A stretch of 64,000 nucleotides of DNA from Pisaster brevispinus (Eukaryota > Echinodermata > Asteroidea > Forcipulatida > Asteriidae): NCBI GenBank assembly GCA_023634235.1, contig JAMKCF010000001.1:9240758-9304757 (forward strand), read 5' to 3'. The position numbers and the translations under genes were made by a program. The notes beneath the pieces are model-generated. The model saw only the letters and a program-made list of their open reading frames with translations. It ran no database searches and was not told the DNA's origin. This document shows positions 12,277 to 22,256 of this stretch, one piece after another (the first letter of the stretch is position 1; every line of letters starts with the position of its first letter).

Positions 12277-12769
12277 GTTGATGAAAGCACATACACCACC
12301 TCCTTTGGTTTTTCCCGAGTTTGACGATCGGTCACTCCGTATCAGTGTGAAACCCTCAATCATTTTGCGTCAACCATGTTTCCGTTAGACAAATTAGGCT
12401 TGAATTTCTATATTCAGAAAGGTATTGCGTACAAGCCCTCAGTTCATCTGTCTTATTTCTGATACTTTGTACATTACCCTGAATTATGGCTGGTAATTGA
12501 GTTCTGCACTTGGCTTTTTTGAGTCGTTGTCTGACGCCACCTTTTCTTCCTCGTTTACGGGTTCTTGGTTGATTTGCACAGACTTCAAGGATGACATAGT
12601 CAGGCTCTGAACGGAAAGCACGTCGGCTCATAAGGAAGTCTCGGCTGTATGTTATCAATGGCGGTGGTTCTCCTTCAGTGTTCCTGGGTGGATAGTACCC
12701 AAAACTTGACCAGCACACCAAGATACAGCCAGGAAAACGACAAAAACTGCAACCATTCTTGAAAAGCAC
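12277..12769 (-). pseudogene. Rex1 (I) N-terminus and start of endonuclease
   Basis: The frame from 12769 has a basic linker (R-T-R-K-R-G-R-K-G-G), then G-N-V-Q-S-I-R-N-K-T-D-E-L and L-T-E-T-W-L-T. These are the first two endonuclease motifs, carrying the catalytic Asn and Glu. A frameshift follows near 12360. A second frame then carries the G-F-T-L-I-R-S-D-R region and G-G-G-V up to the insertion point at 12276. It continues at 7937 after the nested LINE. Confidence 0.75.
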
Positions 12770-13062
12770 TCTTCAGTCATTATTGTAAGGTAAAATGAAG
12801 ACAAAACATGAAAAGAAACTGATAAATAAGACAGAAAACACAGAGACAAATCAACGGCCGTGTCGCCACGAGAGCAGCGCCATATCTTTAAAAAGGCTAG
12901 GTTAATTTATTTTAAAGTCTGTTGCCATGGTTGCTTATTAACTTTACATTTTGTGCATTTCGGTTTTCAGGGCAGTTTTGTTTCTGAAAATGAATGTATT
13001 AAATAAAATAAACAGGGGCCTACATGTAGGTATGCCAATAACAATTTATAATAATAACTTAC

Positions 13063-13690
13063 TGGTGCGAGAATAAGAAAGTTTCTTGGCAAACATTGAC
13101 CCCCTCATCCAGGTTTTGAGCTCTCGACCCTCTCCTTACTTGTTGCCTTGACCGCTTCTTGCAAGTGGTAGTTTCCGAATTGTGCAGTGTGGTGCTGATT
13201 TTACCCAGCAGAAACATCTTCTTCTCAGCCTTTGTGAGGGAAGCATCGCTCATCTGAGCTCAAAATTTGATGACAAATTCTTCGTCAAGCTGCAGTATAC
13301 AGCGTTTCTTCCAGCACCGGCATTAATCGAAGCCTCAGACTTTCAACAGCTCCTCTTCGGCATCGGTTGAAACCCAATCATCATCCATTCCAACGGCATC
13401 AATGACGTCCCGAGCAGGATTTCCAGTAACGAAAGGCTCGTTGTCGCTGTCAATTTCCATGATTTTTATTACTACTTCTTCGCTTTCATGGCTGCCTTCC
13501 CCGCGGTCTGTATCGGCCCTATCATTGACATCCGCATCGCTATCATCGGCATCCTATTCCGAGTTGGAAGTTTAGGGCTCGTCTTCGGAGGCTGACAAAG
13601 CTGCGTCGTCCGCAAAATACTCATCATTGTCAGCAGCATTGATCCCAAGAATAACAGCATCGTTAAGAGCACTTGATACTGTTTTCATCG
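13063..13690 (-). pseudogene. DUF7869-like gene N-terminal exon(s), probably the start of copy 2
   Basis: Sense order: a very acidic stretch rich in Asp/Glu/Ser (about 13690-13370), with at least two stops. It is followed by a Lys-rich part with C-K-K-R-S-R-Q-Q-V and V-C-Q-E-T-F-L-F-S-H-Q, then a GTAAGT donor at 13062. The Cys/Phe block matches what precedes the first exon of copy 1 in this family. No other piece of the family lies between here and 3440, so the copy 2 exons are the natural partner. Linking the two across about 9.6 kb is inference. Confidence 0.45.
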
Positions 13691-13986
13691 GCCAGTTTCT
13701 GCTAATGTTGTATTATAAAGCATACAAGAAAACCAAAACATGTACTGTAATAACACACACACACAACAGCGCTAGCCGCCTGCCTGTGCCGAGTTAACAG
13801 CTCACATCGCTGCACGGCGCATGCGCACGTGAACACATGGTTGGTTTAACTCTGCGTGACACCATAAAAAAAAAATTCACACCATTTCACCCTGCCTTAC
13901 TTGTTGAGTAACATATTGATTTTAGCGTGTAATTCATTTCTGTGAAGAACCCAATCACTTTTAAATCACCCAAAGCATTAGATATA

Positions 13987-14727
13987 CAGTCGACTCTCGT
14001 TAATATGAGCTCGGAAGATACGAGACGCCGGTTAATACAAGTTATTTCACCGGTCCTGAACCATGTGTGTTTCTATATCTTAAAAAAACGGAAGATACGA
14101 GCACGGTCGTAACGAGAACACGGATAATACGAAGTATTTTTGCGGCCCCATGATGACAAAATATATTGTTTTTCATACTTTATGAAAATTATTGTTGCGT
14201 AAAAGCTTACCGTTCATTCAAGGTTCGGAAATAACATTCTTGTTGCCAAACTATTTATCGGATCGGACCGGCTACACGGTTCCATCCGATCCGAAAACCA
14301 GAAACATTTCGCTGGTAACTTATGCTTGATATGCTACTTTGCTTACACGCCGACGGCTACCAGCGAAAACAACGTTCAGCGTAGGCACTACGCAGTATCG
14401 AATCTGTCACATCATGGTCACATGAACGGCAAGTTTGACATGACTTTGCTATGATTTTTATCTTGAGTTATACACAATATTAACATTCTATGATCATAGT
14501 CAACAAAAAATGCATTTATCATTGATATTTGTGTGTATAGGATGCTCGTAAGAACTGTACTAGGAAGCAAACCGCTCCGTTCTAGCCTAGACACGTGTGT
14601 AGTGCATACACTATGACGACGTGTGTATATATGTACGTGTAAATAGTGCGCTGCGTTTAAGACGAGGTTCAGATAATACGAGGAAAACGGGCCAGTCCGG
14701 CAGACCTCATATTAACGGAGTCAACTG
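13987..14727. mobile_element. pogo/Tigger-like MITE, 741 bp
   Basis: Ends are CAGTCGACTCTCGTTAATA at 13987 and, reversed, CAGTTGACTCCGTTAATAT from 14727, with TA on both sides. CAGT plus a CTCGnTAA-type terminus and a TA target are typical of pogo/Tigger members of the Tc1/mariner superfamily. Inner sub-terminal repeats (GATACGAG, AATACGAA, GATAATACGAGG) echo the end motif. No transposase frame is present, so it is non-autonomous. Fragments of the same family flank 33410-33834. Confidence 0.8.
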
Positions 14728-14729
14728 TA

Positions 14730-16934
14730 GACCCTTTTGACTAAACAAAATAAATTCAAGCAAAATTGTATTTTGAGATGAGCCCACATGTCTCTTTCTG
14801 CTCAATCAACCATTTCTTTGAATAACATCCTTTGTTCACACAACTTAGCAAGGCTGATTAATTGCTGTACAATTCCTATGGGAATTCCTGGAGAGCGGGT
14901 CATTGTTGGATTGTGTTAGTGAAAAACAAACCCCGGATAGTGATAAGAAATTTGGCATGCTATTTGGCTAGGTGCAGTTGTAGAACTTGGAATTTGTTGG
15001 AATTTGTTAGATTTTGTGAAAAAAAATGGCGGAGTACCGACTTTTGAAATACAAACTGTTACTCAATAAGTTAGTGATAGTGTCATTGAGTGGCGAATCG
15101 CAGCACTCGAAACGGCAAGGCATAGCAACAAGGCTACTTGTTTACGTTGATGATAACCTTACTTATTGTATTGTAACTCCTTATTGAATGAACGGTCATG
15201 TTACTAAAAATACACAGGCCACATCCTCAGCTTTCGGACGATACTGTAACAAAATTATAAAGTAATTAGATAAGTTTTTGTTGTTAGTTGCCCCTTTAAC
15301 TTTTGAATTATTGGAGAGCCCTCTGTTGGTCACTTTTGCTCAGGTTGTGTTGACACTGTTGGTATTATGTAAGACCACAGTAACCCAGTCTATTGTTATT
15401 GATGTGGTTCTTGCTCCTTGGAGCCTTTGTGATTAACCCAGTTGCCCAGCTGGCCAACTAGCCACTGGAAAGGGTTATGTAATTCCTTTTCTAAGTTAGC
15501 ATGTGACCCAGTGGAAATTTCCGGTAAGATTTGTGGCACTTTCATAAAAACTACAGGCAGCATGGTCTGGGTTGGACTATACGATTGGGAGCGGTGGATG
15601 GACCATTTTGATAGTCAAATGGCTGAAGTTAGCCAAAGGCCAGGTGGCCCATTTTCAGAGTCAAGAATATTTTGTAAGAGGAGTATTTTGCCTTATTTCA
15701 ATTACACCATCCACCACCATATCTGTGCTGTGTAAGTACTGTTTTATTTGCTACCTACCTTGTGCCGATATTTCACCATGCTTACCGCTCCCCTTTCTGT
15801 TGTCTAATAATTGTCTAAAGTCCATGTAGTACCCACGGCTACGGTTTCGATCGTAGCTGGGGTATTGTAACTTTACAAAAAATACCCGCCTGCTTTCCAT
15901 TTTTGCTGGCTGGCTCTGCCATTGCTTTTGTATTAAATTTAGTTGTGTAGTCTGAAGAGGAAATTGCTCACCCTGGGCAGCTATAATGATGAAGTTGTGA
16001 GTCGGAGTGACGAACATTTAATTAAACGTGATTAATAATCGTGAAATGCCTGAAAACTTGTTTTCCATGTAAATTCATTTTAGTTGACTTGTGTTCTTTT
16101 ATTAATATTAGCAGTAAATTTATCATTTTGTGGGCATTTCATAACTGGCGGCAGACCCCTGATTTTCAGAGTGTGGGGCGCCGTTACAGCATCAAACACA
16201 CAAAGGGTGTTTTTTTAGAACAGGGTGAACATCGGGAAGAGTTTCGTCTTTGTTTTCGTCTTTGTCTACGTCTTTGTCTTTGGATTTCTGATACAGCACA
16301 ACAAAAGACATCAACAAAATCGGCATAAAACAGTTTTTTATTTTCGGATCCAAGTAAAAACTGAAGAATTGCTAAAGGGATATATACAGATGCTAAATAA
16401 CCCCAAACCCAAAAAATGCTCACCCCTTTGAATTTTGACTTTGGCCCGCTGTACTGTGGAATGGCGTTGTGCGACTTAAAGTTCATTTTGTCAGAGCAGG
16501 TCACATATAGACTGCAATAATTCATGGTGGCAGGATAATGCAACACAGAACCAGCGAGTGTTAATATACTTTCGTGAAGAGGGTATGCTGGGCCACCGTT
16601 TTCCCACTGTGACCTCAGTGAGGGTAGGGGAATTGTTGTGCATCTCTCTAATAGTCAGACACATACCCTCTATGTATAAAATGGACACAACAAATGCTAC
16701 AAATAATTGTATGAATAATGGCCATATATGTTTGCGCAGATTGATAAAAATTTATTCCCAAAAATTAGTCTCTAATCTCCAATCAGTCCAAGTTTAGAAA
16801 AGTATTGGACAACATGAAAACGAACATTAACATTTTGATGCTTGGCCTTGAGAAATTTGTGCAAGGACCAGTAATGTAAAATAGTGTTATGAAATAAACT
16901 TAAAAATTGTCTGTGTATTTCTTTTCTTATACAG
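14730..16934. other. no convincing gene; decayed intergenic or intronic DNA
   Basis: Short open frames only, none with a recognisable motif. A pyrimidine-rich degenerate TCTTTG/TCGTCT hexamer array lies at about 16243-16290. The last bases (TTTCTTTTCTTATACAG, ending at 16934) look like a splice acceptor for the exon broken by the TX1-like insertion that starts at 16948. Confidence 0.4.
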
Positions 16935-16947
16935 AAAGTATTGGCTT
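16935..16947. repeat. target-site duplication of TX1-like LINE, left copy
   Basis: AAAGTATTGGCTT is repeated exactly at 26226-26238, directly after the element's A-tail. It begins at the first base after a splice-acceptor-like sequence. Confidence 0.9.
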
Positions 16948-17049
16948 CCAATGACGCCGTAAGAAAAGGACGCTCTCTCGGTGTGCTCCGGGCTTTCAAA
17001 ATCACCCAAGCAAGGAAGTGCACCACCCATCGATACGAGCAACGCGACC

Positions 17050-17799
17050 ATGCCACTCAAACAAGGACGGAGGAAAAGAACGGGACCCACGGCAGCCCAT
17101 GTGAGCGTGAACCCTACCTTGTCCGGGGATGAATCTCCCGAGCTGGATGGCCGGCACAAAGGTGACGAGAACTTCGAGGCTTTCGTCAGGTCTACCCTCT
17201 CCAAAATCGTTGAAGGTCAGCGGCAGCTGGAAGTGAAGCTTGCAGCCTCCATCTAATTTAATAGTGATAAAATCATCGAGCTTGAGACCTCCAAAGACGC
17301 TCTGCAAAAATCTCTGAACATTGTTACTTCAGAGGTCTCTTCCATGAAGAATAAACTGGCCAAGCTGCATAACGATATTAACAAGCAGGAGCGTTTCAGC
17401 AGACGAAACAACTTCCGAGTCGTAGGGGTACAGAGGTCCGTCAACAAGAACTGTGCCGATAAAGTTGCAGATATTCTACGTACCCGTTTCGACTGGGAAA
17501 CTCCGAACATCGAACGGGCTCACCGGGACGGTAAGGACTTTGACGGCAAACCACATGGGCCACATTCTTGTCAAACTCCTGTCTTACCAAGATAAAGTTA
17601 GAATCATGAAAAATGCAGACAAGCTCTCCAAGGTCAATCTTATTTCATAATAGATGATCTTACTCTACAAGACTGGACGGAGAAAAAGACATGGAAAGAT
17701 CAAGTCAAGACCCTCTATGAAAATGGTACGAAGCTCCGTTTCTTTGCAGGCCGTTGGAGACACGGCAGCGGGGAGGTCTTCTCATTCAAAGACTGTTAA
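17050..17799 (+). pseudogene. TX1-like ORF1 protein (L1-ORF1-type)
   Basis: Starts M-P-L-K-Q-G-R-R-K-R, basic. It runs through a Glu/Lys/Leu coiled coil into Q-E-R-F-S-R-R-N-N-F-R-V-V-G-V and a C-terminal domain with H-I-L-V-K-L-L-S-Y-Q-D-K (shifted frame). It ends F-S-F-K-D-C at the stop 17797. One in-frame TAA near 17254 and a frameshift near 17560 inactivate it. It would be the RNA-binding partner of the ORF2 frame at 22257. Confidence 0.7.
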
Positions 17800-17987
17800 A
17801 GATTATTTCTTTAACGAACTTTATTTGCCTTGATTCAGAACATTTCGGGTGTGTGCATATTTGATAAAATTGTTCTTGTAATGTTATTGTTGCCCTTCCA
17901 TTAATATAATGGTCGGGCATGGGTGTAATCTCATAATTACTGTTCTTTCTCCCCCCGGGAGCATACGGAGTGCCTTTTTGCGCCTTT

Positions 17988-20900
17988 CTCTTAATAATAA
18001 TAATAATATAATAATAACACAGTACTTATATAGCGCATCACACCAAAGTCTCGATGCGCTTCACAACAATAAAAGCAATCAAACAAGCATACAGGCAATT
18101 AAACAAGCAGGTAACTCTTAAGGAGCGATTTAAATACAATCTGAGTTCTTGCAGTTCTGATGTTATGAGGAAGAGAGTTCCAAAGAGAAGGTGATGAATG
18201 CATGAATGACCGATGTCCGTAAGTCTTAGTGTGAGTGACCGGTGTATTGAGCAGCAATGTTGAGCTAGAACGGAGGGTGCGTAGTGGTTGATACACTTGA
18301 ATGAGTTCCCGAAGGTATGCTGGTGCTGAGCCATGGATGCATTTTTATGTGAGGAGTAGAATTTTGAAAACGATGCGCCTTTTGACAGGTAACCAGTGGA
18401 GGGTGCGAAGAATAGGAGTTATATGCTGCCGTGACGATGAGCGTGTAACAAGTCTGGCGGCAGCATTCTGAATACGTTGTAGTTTTGCGGTTTGTGATTC
18501 AGGGATGCAGTGCAGTAGACTATTGCAAAAATCGAGGCGACACGAGATGAAAGCATGGACCAGTTTCTCTGTCATTTGTTGGTCAAGCACTTTCCGGATC
18601 TTTCCAATCTTGTGAAGAGCTAAATATGAAGAGCGGCAAATGTTGTTGACATGATTCTGCATTCGTAGGTTTGATGTGACAATGGTTCCAAGGTCGCGGG
18701 CGCTAGTGACAGGTTTTCTATAGGAGTCGCCGATGCAAATGCTATTAATTGGAGAATGATGTCTAAATTTGGAGGTGATGTGGATGACTTCGGTTTTGTC
18801 ATTCAATTTCAGTTTATTGGCTGACCAAGACTTGATGTGTGAAAGGCATGACTACAATCGCTGAATGACGTCAGGACGCTGCTCTTCTGTCATAGTGACG
18901 TAAAGCTGGATGTCATCAGCGTACACCATACAGCTGACATCATATGATTTTATGAGATCTTCCAGTGGGGATGTGTACATTGAAAAGCACAATGGGCCTA
19001 AAACAGACCCCTGTGGTACACCGGTACTGACATCATGAGATGGAGAAGCAAAATTGTTGATGAGCACAGACTGTTGGCGATTTGTAAAATATGAATCGAA
19101 CCAATCCAAGGCAGAGTCAGTGATACCATAACGATGACGTAAGCGTTGTAGCATGATATGATGGTCAATCGTGTCAAAAGCTGCTGTGTAATCAAGGAGC
19201 ACAAGAATGGCTTCGTGTCCTTCATCAGCAGCAAGCAGCAGATCATTGTAAACGTGTAGAAGAGCTGTTTCAACACTACAGTGTTTACGGTAAGCTGACT
19301 GCATTTCACCTGCCAGATTGTTAGTAGCCAGATAGCATTGTATTTGTGAAGCAGCAGCACGCTCGATGGTTTTCCCCAGGAAAGTCAAGTTAGCAATTGG
19401 TCTGTAGTTCTTCAAACTGTCAGGATCCAGATTCTGCTTTTTAATAAGTGGGGTAATGTTGGCAAACTTTAATGCACTGGAGATACAACCATTTTGGAAG
19501 CTGGAATTGATAATGTTGGTTATGGTTGGAGTGAGCTCATCCAGACATTGTTTTAGCAACCAGGTAGGCACAGGATCCAGTCTGCATGATTTCGATGGGG
19601 AACTCATCATGATTTGTCTCACTGAATTTTCAGGTACTGCCCTAAATTGGTGAAATGATGCACTCAGGCAGCGATCATGGTCGGGAGCAATATCTGTGAC
19701 TGAGTTGTCAAGTTCTGTCCTCAGAGTTTGAATTTTTTCTGAGAAAAAGTCAGCGAAGCGACTAGCTGTCAGTTCGGACGTTGAGTTAGAGGGGAGAATT
19801 CTAGATGATGATGTTGGGGCACTCAGCTTATCAATAACTTGAAACAGGCGTTTGGAGTCACAGTTCTCCAGTTGGCTCCTATGGTATTTAACCTTTGCAG
19901 CAGAAACCAGTTGGTTGTAGCGAGAACACTGTTCTTTGAAAATCTGTCTATGAACCTCCAGCTTTGAAGATTTCCAACGTCGCTCATGACGACGCAACTC
20001 CCGTCTGGCCGAACGGATGTTACTGTTAAACCAGGGGGCATGAGGACGGGCTCTGATGGTGCGTTTGAGTAGGGGTGCGTGCTGATCAAGCAAATCCCTG
20101 AGGGTCAGCTCATACTGATGAACCAGTGTTTCTAGGTCCTTTGAAGGGGTTATGCACATAGGCGAATTCAAGATATCCTGACGAAAGGCATCCAAGTCAA
20201 TGTCATGGAGTTTGCGCATTTGGATATCAACACTAACTGCAGCAGGCCGACCAATGCGTAACTTACAAATGACACAAGCATGGTCAGAAGGCATGTAATC
20301 AGTTGTGGTCACTTGTGAGATGAAATTATCTGAAGACCTTGTCAGAAGAAGATCTAAAGTATGACCGTCACGATGTGTTGGACCTGAGACAAGCTGTTTC
20401 AGACCCGATGAATCATAAAGGTCACAAAAAGATGACGCCTCTCTATCAGATTGGTTGTCAATATGGAAATTGAAGTCCCCTGCTATCATTATGCGGTTGG
20501 CATCAGATACAACTTGCTCAAGTAAGGTAGAAAATTCTTGCATGAAAAGTGCAGCTGAGGGCTTCTTATTCAAAAATCTCTGAGGTCTGTACACAACTAA
20601 GAGTCGGAGACGTGCGTTAGAAGGTGAAGTGATGGACAAGTCAATATATTCGAAGGCATCTTGTTCTGCTATCTCATGCTGACGAACATGAAAACCCTTT
20701 TTTAGGCATACAAGAACCCCTCCACCAGCCCTGTTCCTGCGGGGTATGTGGTGAAACTGAAAGTTAGGGAGAGTGTTATTTAGTTCAGCGAGAGAATGAT
20801 GATCGCGATGGTCACCACTCAACCAGGTTTCAGTGATGGCACAAATATCAATACTGTTGGAAGTGATCATGTCATAAATCATAGAGGTCTTACGTTTTAT

Positions 20901-21500
20901 TGACCGGGCATTCCAAAGAGCAAAATTGCAGCCAGATGAGGGCATGATGTCGGTTGAGATATGCACAAGGTTTGTTGGATTGGAACCATCTTGTCCCGAA
21001 TGACTTTTACTATCTGGTTTAGTACATGATGATGCTAACACAGGAATTGATCTTTTGTGTTGCTTGGCCCATGATCTGTGCCCCCGGCGTGTGGGTTTTA
21101 CAGCACAGATACCAATTTCTTTAAGTTTGTGGAACACACTGAGTGGTACCCTGTCATTGTGGTTGCGGATGTTGTGGAGATCTTGGCTATTGTAGTGGAG
21201 TGGAGTGGAGTGGACAGTGACAACAATGGGATGAGCAGTACAGCCATTAAGGTGCAGCATCTAGAACTGGCCATCCGTGAAAAGACAAAAGAAGATGGGT
21301 GCTTGTAGGGCCCCTGTGGAAAATGGCTGCTGATAGTCCCAAGGGGATTTCAGAAGACTGAAAATGAAACTGAAAATAGTCACCAGAATTCGGAATCAAA
21401 TTTCCTCGAAAATAGTCCAGTAGAATCTCTGTCAATAGAGTAGATACAGGTAGGCACTCGGAGTATGACAGCTGAGCAAAAACATGGTAAATGACAAGCA
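17988..21500 (-). mobile_element. L2-type LINE (18-21 kb copy)
   Basis: The minus-strand element has an ATT-type tail at 17991-18017 and a 3' hairpin, arms 18033-18039 and 18053-18059, followed in sense by TATATAAG. One ORF fills most of it. It lies in the spacer between ORF1 and ORF2 of the TX1-like LINE, so it is younger than that insertion. The 5' end is not sharply defined; sequence of unknown origin runs to about 21540, where the SINE begins. Confidence 0.8.
18099..21260 (-). pseudogene. L2 ORF2: APE endonuclease, RT and C-terminal domain, two stops
   Basis: About 1050 codons stay in a single frame with only two nonsense codons (TAG at 18852, TAA at 18345), so this is a young copy. The endonuclease has L-W-N-A-R-S-I, I-T-E-T-W-L-S, G-G-G-V-L-V, A-G-D-F-N-F-H-I and S-D-H-A. 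The RT has N-Y-R-P-I-A-N-L, L-D-Y-T-A-A-F-D-T-I-D-H, T-G-V-P-Q-G-S-V-L-G-P and M-V-Y-A-D-D-I-Q with both aspartates. The C-terminal domain has R-I-Q-N-A-A-A-R-L and L-H-W-L-P-V, the L2 hallmark. Two point changes would account for all inactivation seen. Unlike two other L2 copies here, I see no NPGP motif near its start. Confidence 0.85.
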
Positions 21501-21554
21501 ATGTAGAGCAGAGATTGAGTGCAACCTACTGGCGCAACATCATGCTCTTCATTC

Positions 21555-21905
21555 TGATAATCGATTCTTATATAGCGCTTTATCACAGCCCGAGGGGCGT
21601 ATCAAAGCGCTTCTGACATTATTACCCCTGGTCACTGGGCCATATATTTCATTCCTTAAACCATCTCAGCTCCCTGGGGAGTATACAGCCGGTGCTGCGA
21701 GTTTACCGCGCTCCAAGCTAATCATTCACATAAACCATCTCTGCCCTCACAGGTACCCATTTTACCCCTGGGTGGAGAGAAGCAATTATGGTTAAGTGTC
21801 TTGCTCAAGGACACAAGTGCCACGACCGGGATTCGAACCCACATACCGATAACTTAACCACCAGAACTTGAGTCCGATGCTCTTATCCGCTCAGCCACGA
21901 CACCC
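21555..21905 (-). mobile_element. tRNA-derived SINE with CORE/Deu-like centre (copy 1)
   Basis: In minus sense the head starts GGGTGTCGTGGCTGAGCGG, with a pol III A box at 21888-21898 and a B box (GGGTTCGAATCCC) at 21828-21840. It is followed by a body block (CCTTGAGCAAGACACTTAAC, 21791-21810) resembling the central domain of CORE/Deu SINEs. The 3' end is a hairpin, arms 21574-21581 and 21604-21611, then TATATAAG. That matches the 3' end of the L2 copy next door. The A box spacing fits a Leu- or Ser-type tRNA ancestor. A second copy lies at 59844-60260. Confidence 0.75.
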
Positions 21906-21957
21906 CTCTTGTTCCACCTTAAACTCCCAGGAGGCGTTTCTTTGGTTGATTTATTGG

Positions 21958-22024
21958 ATTCCCCCTTTTTTTTCCCCCTTTTTTTTCCCCCTTTTTTTCT
22001 CCCCCCTTTTTTTTTTCTCTTTTG
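21958..22024. repeat. C5T8-type polypyrimidine minisatellite
   Basis: Alternating runs of C5-6 and T8-9, five to six units, in the leader of the TX1-like ORF2. The basic Lys/Gly-rich frame on the other strand is an artefact of this repeat. Confidence 0.85.
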
Positions 22025-22256
22025 TTTGGGATTTTTTCCTAGATGACGAGTGTGGGTTTCGTTTGGGGTGGGTTCTGGGCTTTGGGGTCGGGTTTGTTTA
22101 CTGCAAAACCCCGGGGTAGCGTGTTTGTGTGCTTTATAATATGTACGGCGTTTCCTTTGCAATTACTTTGGTCTAAAAACAAAAAGTGTTCGGTTTGTCC
22201 AGCGATGACATGTATCACTTTAAGTAAAATGTTTTTCCCTTTTTCTCTTCATTTTT

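Larger units (their letters stand above)
5318..12883 (-). mobile_element. Rex1-type LINE (I), split by a nested LINE
   Basis: One non-LTR element in two pieces. Its 5' piece, 12883-12277, carries the 5' end (reading ATGGCGCTGCTCTCGTGGCG in sense) and the start of the endonuclease. The 3' piece, 7937-5318, resumes at the same endonuclease codon region and runs to the GATA tail. Between them sits another LINE at 7938-12268 flanked by an 8-bp duplication (AGTTTTTC at 7930, ACTTTTTC at 12269, 7 of 8 identical). The C-terminal style (paired short-chain R-x-V-K-Q-A-R-R-I and D-P-S-H-P-M-Y) is that of the Rex1/Babar group. Flanks share TTAAAA, a possible target duplication. Confidence 0.75.

Noticed and set aside
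14862..15735. small plus-strand frames between the MITE and the TX1 element
   Set aside because: No motif, no splice-site support and no similarity to families I know.
21854..22162. Lys/Gly-rich 102-residue frame on the minus strand
   Set aside because: It is the complement of the C5T8 minisatellite plus part of the SINE head; composition alone explains it.
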